Shown: piece after piece, positions 1 to 13,000 of the stretch
Position numbering within the stretch: position 1 is the first letter of the stretch
How the letters are laid out: each line of letters opens with the position of its first letter
Origin: Gerris lacustris
Taxonomy: Eukaryota > Arthropoda > Insecta > Hemiptera > Gerridae
DNA length: 64,000 nucleotides
Assembly: GCA_951217055.1 (NCBI GenBank)
Contig: OX578276.1
Coordinates: forward strand, 33,938,205-34,002,204
Direction: 5' to 3'
Program-made: the position numbers and the translations under genes
The notes under the pieces: model-generated
What the model was told of the DNA's origin: nothing
The model's database searches: none
Seen by the model: the letters and a program-made list of their open reading frames with translations, nothing else

Positions 1-849
1 TTTCGAGTTAGTTAAAAAATGCAAGGAAATAAAAATTAAATTACAGTTTACCATATTTGCTGAGGAAAATGGAAAAATCATGATATTTCTGAGAACTCCA
101 AAATGAGCTATTTTTAAAGGTTAAAAAAAATGTTTCCAAGTATGAGAAATATCTTTACCAATTTAGAAAACTAAAACTTTTCACATACAAATGTTGGATT
201 ATAGTTAATTTAAGCTCAAAACATTTGAATTTAATGTCTATGCAGCATTTAAAAAAAAATATGTCAATTTAAGTTTTACAAACACATTCATAAAAGAAAA
301 AAAGAAATGAAATCACTAAACCAAAAAAGAGTGTATATGAAAAATAAAAATGCCCTTTATAAATAAAATACACCCTGAAATTCATATAAGATTAATAAAT
401 CATGAAGATTAAAATGAGTACGATAGAATTTTTTAGCAATTCACAACACAAACCATAACAATAATAAAAAAAATAGCATCAAATTAAAAATCACATCCAA
501 AAAGGCTAATTCTAATGAGATGTATTTCACGATTACAATAATAATCAAACAAAAGAAAAATAAAAAAATTAAACAATAAAATATACAGCTAAAATTAAAT
601 GAGGTAACAGCCTTTTGAAACAGGATATCCTAATATTACAATAGTTGCATCACAGACAATATCAGTAATGTGCAATACAAAATAAATCTCTTCTTAACAG
701 TCTCATGTCTTCGCTTTAGATCCCTGACAACAAAAAAAAATAAAAAAAAAAAAATAATAAAATAATAATAATAATAATAATATTATAAAATAATAATTTC
801 AGTAGACTTGGGACCCAGACAAAGCGATAACATTAACCGAATGATAATG

Positions 850-1181
850 CAGTAGAACCTCGATAAGAAGTGTCTCAAGGTTATTTTGGCTATCAGTCAT
901 GTTATCGAGGTTAATGGGCGGGGTTTTCAAGTATAGACTTGTTAAAGGTCGACCCATTCCTGTGTAGAGTTTGACTTCTCAAAACGACTTGTTATGGAGG
1001 TTCTGAGTAACGTTGTGAATTGGAAAAAAATCCGTGTTACTGAGGTTGTTTGGATGATAATAGTCGCGTTATAGAGGTTAATTTAACATTTTGTGTTATG
1101 ACAATCTCAAGGGGATTTGCAAATTGCACTAGTAATTGAGGTTGCCGTGTTATTGAGGGTTGTGTAAGCGAGGTTCTACTG
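850..1181. mobile_element. pogo/Tigger-like miniature element
   Basis: Ends CAGTAGAACCTCGATAA at left and its inverse (GCGAGGTTCTACTG) at right, the terminal repeat type of pogo/Tigger elements in the Tc1/mariner superfamily. Inside are several GAGGTT/GTTAT variants of the end. No transposase. Left flank is TG rather than TA, so the target duplication is not intact. Confidence 0.65.
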
Positions 1182-1691
1182 TAATAAACAAAAGGTACCA
1201 CAGGAGAAAGTTAAAAATCCAAAACAAAACCTAATCATAAACAAGTTTTTGTTTATTTAGTACACTGAGTGAAGAAATGAAACATTAGATTAAAAAATAA
1301 ATAAATTTAAATGCAATGTACATAATGTTCACGATCATTACGTTTTGAAGGGCTCATTCTTCGTTTAAAAATTAAACTTAAAAACAAAATAAATCATCTT
1401 TGACCTAATCTAACGAAGAAGAAAATCTAACGATCTCGACTTTGATCACAATAAATGGAAATTTTATGTTTATGATCATACTAATACTAACGGTGATTAC
1501 ATTAAGGGGCGTCAAATTTGATTTTAACATTTTTAAATTAAATTCTTCTTTCCTATAGTTTTATACTAAAAATTGTTGCATCTATGTGTAGTCGGATATT
1601 TAAATTACAAATGGATGTTTTCAAAACGTTTTTAAAACCGGTTACAGACTTACTGGAAAGGAGACCATGCCATGCAGTATAATGATGTACA

Positions 1692-1881
1692 CAGTGGCGT
1701 AGCTAGACCTTTGGGGGCCCCTCACCAAAAAAAATTGATGAGCAAAAAAAAAAAAAAACCTCTTGGCGTTCAGGATTGGGGGCCCCCTCGACGTTGGTAC
1801 AAGGATAGTAATTCCAGTTATTTCTGGATTTGGGGGCCCCCCTGCAATTCGGGCCCGCGCGGGCCCATAGTTACGCCACTG
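1692..1881. mobile_element. hAT-type MITE with 8-bp target duplication
   Basis: Terminal repeats CAGTGGCGTAGCTA and, inverted, CAGTGGCGTAACTA. It is flanked on both sides by the perfect 8-bp duplication GATGTACA (1684-1691 and 1882-1889), diagnostic of hAT insertion. 190 bp, non-coding; short open frames on both strands here are chance reads through GC-rich ends. Confidence 0.85.
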
Positions 1882-2573
1882 GATGTACACAAATATTCAA
1901 TCACCCACTACTCTAAATGGGGCAACATGGCGTAAACAGGTCTAGTATATATTATTAGTTTATAATTTTCGATGAATAAAAGTCTTTAACATACACCTCA
2001 TGTAAGCCCCTACTATATAAAAATTAATGATCTACTTTTGAGCCTATAAAGTCAGACTATAAGTTGAAGTTAAGGACAAAAAAAGTTAAAGCCAATGTAT
2101 GAAATGAATAAGTATTATACATTAACAATTGTGGTTTTCAGCAATAAGCTTATCAATTTTTCTCTTCAAGTTTTATTCAATATTATAGATTTTCAGCAGA
2201 TTCAGCAAAATCCACCTTCTGAATCTCATCTTAAGAATACTATCTGCAAGTTTTTCTAAAATATACTTCCACAGTTCCATTTTATCACCTTAAACCTTCC
2301 CTGATTTCTGCAACCTTAAGTTTATGAAGTTATTTAGCTCGTTATAAAATAAAACAATTCTTAAATACTTTTGAACATGTAAAAAAAAAAAATCTGTGAT
2401 TTACACAGCATATTTTTAATCAGTAAATGTTTGGTTAAAGTTAATAAAGTTTATGAGTTGTTTATTTAACAATTTTTTTAAAAATATCTTACTTTAATTT
2501 GATTAACCAATTTCCAGCTTTGGTCCCAATTAGTCAGGATAATTAGAATTCTATGTGACCTATATAATATAAG

Positions 2574-2790
2574 GTAGTTCAATGTCATCATTCGCACTTT
2601 GGGAGCAGGAGATCCGGGACCAATTCCTGAATCTTGCAAGGAACCCTATGCTCTGTGTTCACCCAATATAGTGATATAAAGGGGTATCTACTTAAATGAA
2701 GAGGCATCCATCCATATGGACAGGTATAAGAACATATAAGACAGGTAATAGAACACATATAAGACATCCATATAAGACAGGTAATAGAAT
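2574..2790 (+). repeat. Degenerate tRNA-like SINE candidate, copy 1
   Basis: Shares GCAGGAGATCC, an AATTCCTGAATCT-like block and CTACTTAAATGAAG(A/T)GG with 50765-50930, and more weakly with 16700-16842. TATAAGACAGGTAATAGAA is locally duplicated at the 3' end. Confidence 0.4.
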
Positions 2791-2818
2791 GATACCTTCA
2801 CGGGCTGTTATTTATAAC

Positions 2819-3174
2819 CAGAGACGGGACGTTTATGACTTTTATTTTTCCATTTCATGACCTTTATTCTATGACTTTTATGACTTTTATTATCCTGTTT
2901 TATGACCTCTATTTTAGAAAATCGGTTGTTTTATGACGTTTTAGCAAAAAGTATGACGTTTATTTTCACTGTGAAAATTTAGCCTTTTTTAGCGAAAATT
3001 TAGCGTTATTTTGGAGAGTAACAGTTCAAAAGAAAGATTTCAATATTTCATAAATACAGAATACGCAAAATTTTGATGTTTTTTGACAAATTGGTGTTGA
3101 AAATTAAACGCTCTCCACAAGTGTTATATAGTTTTGTATCTACTCTTCAATACCTTTCATTTGATACCCCACTC

Positions 3175-3211
<37 letters not shown>

Positions 3212-3864
3212 ATCGCGTGACGTGAGTTATCCGCCATTTTGAATTCGAACAGCTGATTATTTTGAGTTCACAATATTTTTCCTGTGTGTGCGTCAAAACG
3301 ATCTTTAATATTGGAATGTTTCGTGTTTCTATCTCTTTTGATTGGAACTGTACCGACTGACAGATAGACAGACACATGAACGAAACTATAAGGGTTTCCT
3401 TTTTTGGTTTTACCAACGAAACCCAAGTAAAAAAAACAAAAACAAGTAACATGAGTAAGTAACCTTCCTGGATTCTAATTGAATGATTTGTTCCAAGAAG
3501 GAGCCGATCAGGAGCCCTAGTTTGGAATTAGGGATGACCCTCGGTGCCTCTCTAGTTGCAGGTATGCATAAGCGCATTAGTTAAGTCCGAAAGTGATCAG
3601 GGAATTAAGAGCCCAGGCCTTTCACTAAGCTGGTGTAAGGGGTTTTTGTTTGAACTGCACTTTTACCTGGAACCGGACCACGAATGTTCAATGTAAAAAT
3701 TTGCTTTAACAAAAAAAAATAACTTTTTGCTAAACATTTGACAAAAAAGGCCATTCTATGACGTTTATCCAAAGAAAACCCCATTTTATGACGTTTATTC
3801 GAAAAATGGCTATTTTATGACAAAATCATATGACTATGACGTTTATGACTTTTTCCCGTCTCTG
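2819..3864. mobile_element. hAT-type non-autonomous element, 1046 bp
   Basis: Ends CAGAGACGGGA in inverted orientation, with subterminal copies of TATGACGTTTAT and relatives at both ends that look like transposase binding sites. Perfect 8-bp target duplication TTTATAAC at 2811-2818 and 3865-3872. It contains a run of about 29 A and no recognisable transposase. Confidence 0.85.
3794..3799 (-). promoter_or_regulatory. Possible poly(A) signal for the RRM-like gene, inside a hAT element
   Basis: AATAAA on the minus strand about 290 nt after the stop at 4085. It sits inside the right end of the hAT-type element at 2819-3864, so the transposon may supply the gene's 3' end. More AATAAA copies occur deeper in the element, so the site actually used is unknown. 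Confidence 0.3.
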
Positions 3865-4084
3865 TTTATAACATATAAGGTAAGTTGGCCAATATTATAA
3901 GGACTGAAGCCAGTGCTTCGGTAAAAAAATCCAACCAATATTAAATTGAGCTATTTTGTTCAGAGTACTCTATTCAGAGGGAAGAAATAAACTCTGCCAG
4001 CTACCACAGTCAAAAAGGTTGAATCTACTGAAACCAAATAATAGAAAATATAAATGAAACCAACCTTTCAACAAATCAGTAATC

Positions 4085-7000
4085 TTAGGTTTGAGCAGTT
4101 CTCTTCTGTTTTCTCATATTCTTGAGTTTCTTCTCTGAAAACTGTGTGTTTGATTGAGAGAGCCATTGGGAGGCTTTCCTAGTAAGAGGTTTGTAACAGT
4201 AGCAGGCCCTCATCCACAATTCCTCTCCTCTCAGCTTCACTTTGCGACTTATATCCACACATTGCTGCAACACAAAACCAAACACACATAACATTCAGTA
4301 AAATACAAAATAGGTGATAGCACAATAAACAATTTTTAGAGAAGTCATATGAGGATATTAGGGTGTTTAAGAAGCTGAAAGCCCTGTCTAAACACCTTCT
4401 GAGAAACATGATCACACTATTCAAAATATATTTTAGTTGTGATTCTGTATCATTGAAACCTCCCTTTTCAGAAGAATGATAAAAGTAAGTTCATAGCACT
4501 CGTGTTTGTGTACATTTGGGCCGTGGAGATCACTTCATTTTTTCCCCCAGCCTACGATCATTGTACACTTGGACAGCGTTCTCTTCAGATTATATTATTG
4601 AAATACAAAACTAACTTTCTAAAGGGAGGGTTTGAAGATGAAAAGCAAAAGTGTATTTAATATTCACTATGTAAATGGATGATTTGAAAAATGAAAACAA
4701 AAACATTAACAAGAGGGAACAGGATTTGAAGGTTTCAATTTAGGTTGGCATAAGTGTGATAAAGTTGGTGCCAAACCAAATTTCCTTCCAAATAATCTAT
4801 GCCAGCCATAGATTATTTTAAAGCACTTCAAAAACGCATGCTATGAATCCACCTTAAGTATACATAGATCATTTGCAAAATCTATAATGTCTTCGAGTCT
4901 GGTGATCAGTCCCCATAGTGACGCATCTGTTTATTGCCTTTTTGGCACTTCTTTAGATTGTTACTCCTCTTATAAAAATAACAGAGGAGAGTAACAATCT
5001 AAAGAAGGTGTAAAGGATGTTCTTTAGAGTGTTACTCCCCTTATAAAAACAAAAGTGTGATATTCCATTGTCAAAAAGTACATTGGACTAAACATACCTT
5101 TTTCTTTATAGTCATTTAGTCAAAGTCATTTATATTCTAAAACAAAATAGGGGAGTAACAATCTAAAGAAGAACTGCTTTTTATACGTAGAATCCAGGAC
5201 CACCAGGAAATGATAAAACAATATTATAAGTAGTTTTAAGAGAAACAAACTATTGAATTAACACTCAGTCTTTTCAATAATTACAAATAACAAATAAAAC
5301 CGTTAAAACTTAAAAAAAAACAACATAATTATGGATTTACAGTGGAACCTTGATAATTCGGTCTAATTCGGATTAGACACTCGTTGCGTGAATGCACTGG
5401 AACATTGTTATTGTATAAGGGAATCTTAAATATTATTTGTTAAAACTCAGCTTTTGATTACACAACATCTCTTTATTTACATCTCATAAAAAACCAATGA
5501 AATTTAATTAAATAATATCTGCGCCAGTTATCATATTTTTCAATAGGCAGTCCGGATTTTAGAGGCTCTGGACTTTGGAGGTCCGAATTATCGAGGTTCT
5601 ACTGTACGATCATTTAGGAAAATGTATTTCCTTCTCCAAGAAGAAAGGTAAATTGTTTCCGAAACCTCTACAGATGACTGATCCTTAATTTGTATTTAAT
5701 TTGCAGTCATAATTCTGGTTGGCACATGAATTTGTTGTCTATTCCAGAGACATAGGTCTCTAAGACAACTATGCTAGAATTACTGAGCTTTATTTTAATT
5801 TTGTCATATTTACAAAATATCTTCTTCACAAAAACTATTATAATTGCAATAAAATCAAAAATTAAATATACAGAATTCTACAACTATTATAATGGTTTAT
5901 AATACAATTATACAATGGTTTGACAGATAGAGACAAGAATTGTAGACTACTAGGCATACCAGTCTGTAAGACTGGCTCAAAAACAATGGATTACTAGGCA
6001 TATTGGTCTGTAAGACCGGCTTAAAATAAATTAAAAAACATTTGTTATGAGGAAAATATTAAAAACAATATTTTATGAGGTATATTGGTCTGCCAGACTG
6101 GTAAAAACAAATTAAAAATCATATATTATGAGGACATAACAACGAAATCAATGAACACTAGTCCATGTCAAAGGTTAATAGAGTAACAGTTTAATGCTTA
6201 TAGTATTATGTTTTACTCATTCTTTGCTATCAAAATAGGAGTTTTGAAATGAATACCACTCTTATTACTCAGATGAAGGCCTGATGATGCCCCAGGTATG
6301 GGCAAAAATAATACTGTTCTTGAAAAAAATAGTTTTTTTTAAAAAAAAAATGATCATCCCAAGAGCCCAAGAAGAACAAGAATAGATACTTAAGTGCTTT
6401 GTTTACAAACACCAGGGTTTTGCAACATCCTGTTGGCAGTACCCAAATACTTAGGAGTATGTACTATCACCATTGGCTCGTAGTAGGCACTAGCAAGTAA
6501 ACTGTAAATTCAGTCACCCCTAAAATAATGAGTTCAAAAGGATTTGTGGCAACTACCCGACACTATCTATCCAAGTTTATTTAGGAATGATATTTAATTT
6601 AATTTGACGTTTTGAGACAATTTTTAATTACATTTCTCAGGCAAACTTTATTTGGTCAATTTTCTTGTAAGTGTCCAGAATTCCTCAAATTTATTAAATT
6701 TTAATATTTTCCATTTCAAGATTTAGGGGAGGGAATGAAAGTTAAAAAGAGATGTTATAATGTGGCGTCAAAAAGGTATCTGACATTAATTGACATGGAA
6801 AATTTAGGAATAAAAAAATAGTATAGTAGAAATTTAATACATTTCCTGTAATCAAAAATATTTATATCTGACTATAATTTATTAATTTAAAAAAAAAAAA
6901 AAATAAGAAATGTTAATAATTTTATTAAATTTTAAAAGAAAACTCAAGAACAACTGAAGTTGCTATTGCAAAGGATAATAAAAGATAAAAGCAAACCTGC

Positions 7001-10000
7001 ATGGCTTCTTCATTAGAGAAGCGAATGTTTCCGTAACCAAGCTTCTTGCAGAATAGTCGAGGGGGACAGGTTGACAGATCTATGTCTTCGATCTCTCGTA
7101 TGCCGAGCTTCGTGAATAGTGATATAAGATCGAGGGCATTAATTCTGGAAAAAATAAAAAAAGAAGTTGCTTCATGGATTTTACATAATATGGGTCAACC
7201 CTTTAAATAATAAGGTTTGTATAAGTATTTTGTCAATGGTACTGTTTTTTTTATTATATGAACTCAAGTTTAGTCTTTTTAGTATCATAGTCAATTTTGT
7301 AATTAGTTGCACTTTTATTGACAATTTAAATAAACTCAATCTTAGGAGAGATTCACTGATCTCAGAGATATCAGTGAATTAGGGATTGCAGTTATTAGAG
7401 TGAAATACATCTCACATCTTTGGAAATCAACCAGATATGTTGCGACTTAGTACAGTAGTTTATGGTGTTCGGAAATGCCAATACACTCTTCAATATTTAA
7501 TCTAGCTATACTTAACAATAAAAAAAGGAGAAGTTCTTACCCAGTGCCTAAATTCTGAATAGTAGCAGAATAACAAGGTTTGGGACACTTGATCTTGGGC
7601 TGTGAAAAGGGTTGTTCCATAAGAAGTTGATAAGTGTCGAGCTCTGGTTTAGAACGACTGCACTCAGGTTCCGAGCTTGAATCGTGCAATGTAATTGAGT
7701 GTAATTCTTCAGGCTGAAGAGTTTCATCAAATTTTCTTCTTTTTGATTTCTTTGCTTTGGCTTCTTCACTGTTACTATTCCAATTGAAGTTATCAGTTTC
7801 CATCAATCTAGAACTCAAAGTAGAGCTTTCTTTCCTTTTGTTTAATTTACCCACCGAATCTAAGCTTTCATTATTTTTTGTCAAGACTGTCATTCTGTCA
7901 CTGGGTGATTTGAATTGGTGAATCCTTTCCTGGAAGACTTTAAATTGTGTTCCACTAAAATAGGGATTTTCAGCAAAAGATTCAGAGGATTTAATAGGGT
8001 ATTTTTCGACTTTAAAATTAATGTTACAGGATATTTTCTTTTTAATCCTTATATTTAATTTTTTTAAGTCGGTACAGCCGGTACAGTCCGTTTGATTTTC
8101 GACTATAAATACTCCACCAGTGGCATGTGAATTATTTATGTTATTAGCTAAACAGTGTGATAGGTAACTATCGGAACACCTCCGAACTCTGAATTCAATA
8201 TTATTTAAGGAGTCCCTGTCCATTTTCACTATTTCATTATTTGAATCTGTTACTTTGAATTCATTTCGGCGGGATGAAGGAGTAATCTTTCTAACATTGG
8301 ATATTTTTTGAACACTGGATTTTGTCTCCTTCTTTGAAGTTATTTTCTTATCTTTTTTATCTGTATCAGACACCAACAGAACATTTGATTTTTTAGAAAC
8401 ATCGACATTTAGATCTTTAGAATGGCCAAAGCAAGATAATCTAGACTTTTTCTTAGTTTGAGGTGACAAGTCTTCAGATGAACACTGAGTTTCAGAACTT
8501 TCATCGTTCACTACAAATTTCCTCTTTTTCTTGGGAATACATTTTTTCTGTTGATTATGGAGAAGTTCGGGATATTTAATAGAGGAGCTATCAGAGCTTA
8601 TAGTTTCTCTCCTTGCTTCGGCTTCGTCGTCTATGAAATCTCTGGTCTTAATGAGAAGAGACAATTTCGATACCTCTTCTTCTCTGGCAGAACTACACGA
8701 CTCTGAGCTGCATTCTTCTTCTACAGGACACTCATTAATAAACCCTTTTAATAAAGATCTTTTTTGATTATTTCTCGTTTCTTTTTTGGACGTATTTTTC
8801 CCCCGGGTTACAATTTGTTCTGAATCGTCAGATTCAGATGAAGACTTGACAAAAACAACTTCTTCAGGTTCACTATCAGAGAGTGTAACAGTTGCGTTTA
8901 GTTTTTCAATGTCAGATTGATCAGCATGAGCACCTTCGATGAAAGGATCCTGGGATTCATTTGTGGAATCATCAAGAGATAATATGATGTTGCCCACTTC
9001 ATCAGAAGATTTATCTTCAACCTTGGAAGCGCTTTCAGATTTTTCATCAAGTGTGGGGTCTTTCGAACCATCATCAGAAGTCTTCTTATCTGTAGGTTGT
9101 TGTTCATAAACTCCGGAAGTGTCAGTCTGATCTTTAACTGATATATCATCAGTAGAATGATTCAAAGCATCACCAGCAGATTTACCTCGAGACATAGTTT
9201 CATCACTGGTGCCAGAAATATCAGCTTGAGTAGTAGGATATTCCAACGTATCAGTCGAAGAATCACCAGGAGTAATAGATTTATCGCAAACACTCGAAGA
9301 GTCAAATTGACTAGCAGATTGATTCAAATGATCATTGGACTTATTATCAACCGTGGTTTCAATACCTGAAATGTCAACCTGACTGGTAGTACATTCTAAA
9401 GCCTTACTTACTGATTTTTCATCTGCATCCACTAGAACCACAGTTTCATCACAGACACTGGAGGCATCAGCCTGACTAGTTAAATCATCAATAGATTTAT
9501 TTTGAACCAAAGTTTCATCACAAATACTAAAGACGTCCTTATCCACAACTTCATTCTTTGATTCATCATTATCACTACCATCACCGGAAATTTCAACATC
9601 TACTATTTCCAAATCATCACTGATTGATTTTTTTTCAGCTTTAGTTTCATCACAAACGCTAAGAGTATTGACCTGATTAGTAGCTTGTGAACTAGTAGAT
9701 GCATGAAAAAAGGATACATCAGATGATCTGGAAGTTTCAGCCTCACCAATAGAACTATTGATAGCACTATTCTCTGATATTTTGCCGCTACTTGTTTCCT
9801 TAAAAGTATCGGAGGTTTCAGCTTGAGTGGTGCAATCCATAATATCAATCAATGATTTCTCATCAGATTTATTTTTAACTGTAGTCTCATCGGAAATAGT
9901 AGAACTTTTTGTTTGAGTAATTGATTGATCCACTGGTTTATCATCAGATTTATTCGCAACTATAGTATCTTCCGAAATAGAAGAACTTTCAGATAAACCA

Positions 10001-13000
10001 ATTGTTTTTTCTATTGATTTTTCATCAGATATATTCTCAACTACAGTCTTATTGGAAATACCAGAACTTTCTGACAGATTGATTGATTGATCTACTGGTT
10101 TATCATCAGATTTATTCTGGACTATAGTCTCTTTGGAAATAGCAGAAGTTTCTGACAGATGGATTGACTGAACTGCTAGTTTATCTTCAGATTTATTCTC
10201 GACTATAGTCTCATCGGAAATAGCAGAACTTCCTGTTTGAGTTACTGAGTGATCCATTGGTTTATAATCAGATTTATTCTTAACTATAATCTCATCGGAA
10301 ATAGCAGAACTTTCTGACAGATCGATTGATTGATCTACTGGTTTATCATCAGATTTATTCTCAACTATGGTCTCATCAGAAATAGTAGAACTTTCTGACA
10401 GATTGATGGACTGATCTACTGGTTTATCTTCTGATTTATTCTCGACTGCAATCTCATCAGAAATAGCAGAACTTTCTGATAGATGAATTGATTGATCTAC
10501 TGGTTTATCATCAGATTTATTCTCAACTATAGTCTCATCGGAAATAGCAGAACTTTCTAACAGATTCATGGACTGATCTACTGGTTTATCTTCAGATTTA
10601 TTCCCAACTCTAGTCTCATCGGAAATAGCAGAAATTTCTGACAGATCAATTGATTGATTTACTGGTTTATCATCAGATTTATTCTCGACTATAATTTCAT
10701 CAGAAATACCAGAACTTTCTGACAGATTGTTGGACTGATCTACTGGTTTATCTTCAGATTTATTCTCAACTATAGTCTCATCGGAAATAGCAGAACTTTC
10801 TATTAGATTTATTGGTTGATCTGCTAGTTTATCATCAGATTTATTCTCAACTATAGTCTTTTCCCTAACATCAGAACTATCAGATAAACTGATTGACTGT
10901 TCCACTGATTGCACATTATATTCTTTTTCAACTTGAATTTTATCAAAAGCTCTAGACATTTCTGCCTTAGAAGTGGAACAATCTTTATCACTAACTCGTT
11001 CAGATGCATCCTTTTTTGTGGCTTTATAAGAACTCTCAGCAGAAACAGAATTATCAGGGTGTTCCAACAATGTTTCATGTTCATAGGGTCTTTTGATCAT
11101 TTCTTGATCAGCGGATTTATCAGGAATTAAAGTTTGATTCGACTCTTCTACTATTGCAATCTCTTCAGGTGGTTGTGTTTGGTCTTTATCCTTAACTAGA
11201 CTAGCAGTAGGAATCAATTTTTCTTCAGCAAAAGATTCATCAGAAATCATTGAACAATCAGGGTGATAAGGTAAATCTTTTTTATCACTCTTTTCTTCAG
11301 ATACCTTTGATTCATCAGCAGAAATATCTAACTTGGCTGATTGTTTCATTCTGGTTTCCGATTCTTCTTTATCGCCTACTCGCTTTCTATTATCTTTCTT
11401 ATCAGATTCAAGATATGATCTCCTTGGTTTTGGTGATTTATCTTTAGCACTGTTGTCTTTCGGTTCTATAAAGGAATCATCAGACACAAGTGATACATCA
11501 AGATGTTCAGGTGCATCATCTTTTTCTTTATCTCCTATGACAGAATGATTTACATCCTTTTCTTCATCAGTAGTTTTAGATTCGCTTGAGACTGAGACGG
11601 TATTGCCAGTTGTTAAATCCATTTTTACCAGATCATCCCTGCTTATCGGATCTTCCTTCTTATCTGTGACAGAGTCATAAGAAACATTAGCAACCAGTGA
11701 ATAGTTAATATCGACTTGTGAATCGTTGAGTGTGTCTTGAACTGAAGTGTCTGAAGATTCTGAAATTTGAATAGAAATCCCTGTTTCCCCAGAATGGTCG
11801 CACTTCAAGTCCTTCATTGGACTTTTTTCAACATAGTCTCCCTTTGATAAACTGGAAAGATCAGGCGATACTTCGATATTATCCTCAGATTTCGACTTAG
11901 ATGTTGGAGACAAAGGAGCTACTGACAATTCGGTTTTATCACCGGAGAAATTTTCATTTCCCATCTCCATATTTGAAGAAGTTGATTCTTTAACACCTAC
12001 TGCTTCAGTTGTCAAAGATAAATCTATCTCGGTATTTTTATTTTCAAGTTCAATTTTTTTAGAAATGGGAACATTCAAATTGTCCTCCTCTGATTTACTA
12101 AAAACATCTTGGACTGATTTACTTTTATTTTCTTCCATTGAATCATCAGTACTTGATTTCCCATCCTCAGTCTCAGTATCGATCTTCAATGTGAAATCTA
12201 GATCCTCGTTGCCAGCTGTTTCACTTGCTGTTGTTTTGTCAACATGCTCTGATTTTTCTTTTACACTCATATCATCAGTATTAATTTGAAGCTCGGCAGA
12301 TTCACCTTGTTCCTTAATGACTTCTATTTTGTTTTCTTCAAAAGTTTCAGAGGTATTTTTAGGCAATTTTTCTACTTTGGCAGCATCCTCTTTCATAATT
12401 TCTGAAAGTAGTTGATCTGTAATTGAATCATTTGGGGAATTTTGATTTCTAAGTGCGGATGTAATTTTTATCAAAGGAGTCACTTTAGACAATGTCTTAT
12501 TATCAGGAAGCCCTTCTCCAATGACTAGTTCTGAAGTATTCTTTTTTTCAAATTGAGTTACAGGTGATACTTTTTCTTCCAAATTCGAGCCGATGGGTTT
12601 GGTTTTATCAAGGCATCCGAGACTCTTTTTATTTTCAGTTTCATTTATCAATTGGGAAATTTCATGAATGTTATCGGCCTTTAATCTGACCAAACTGACA
12701 ACAGGTTCTAGATTAGTTAACCTAGAAGAATTTGTATCCAATGTTTTCAACTTGGACGGATCATCTTTGGATCTTGAATTCTTCTTATCTAGTCCTTTAA
12801 CTGTTTTTTCTTTAGCTTCCATTGTTATTTGGATTAATTTAGAGTTGGGATCGTTATTTTGATCTTCGTAGACCTCCGAACCGATATCAACTTGATCTGT
12901 GATAATGTCTGCAATCTTATCCAAACCTTTGTTTTCTAAAGAATTGAATTCTTCCATTTCCTTAATACCAGAATCTTCAGATTCGGCACAACTATCATTT

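Larger units (their letters stand above)
4190..7578 (-). other. RRM-like domain encoded across exons 2-4
   Basis: Spliced residues ~2134-2215 give a beta-alpha-beta-beta-alpha-beta pattern: strand 1 with IQNL (RNP2-like, 2138-2141), helix 1 (NALDLISLFTKLG), strand 2 (IREIEDIDL), strand 3 with LGYGNIRF (RNP1-like, 2179-2186), helix 2 (NEEAMQQCVDI), then KVKLRGEELWMRAC as strand 4. The RNP1 core G-Y-G-x-I-x-F and the NEEAMQ helix are typical of RRMs. The aromatic usually found in RNP2 is Thr, and RNP1 has Asn at one aromatic position, so RNA binding may be atypical. The fold is inferred from motif spacing only. Confidence 0.6.

Noticed and set aside
1672..1935. Overlapping 82-87 residue open frames
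   Set aside because: They span a hAT MITE with intact target duplications; no protein family resemblance.
3147..3452. 101-residue open frame
   Set aside because: It contains a phenylalanine run translated from poly-A and lies inside the hAT element at 2819-3864.
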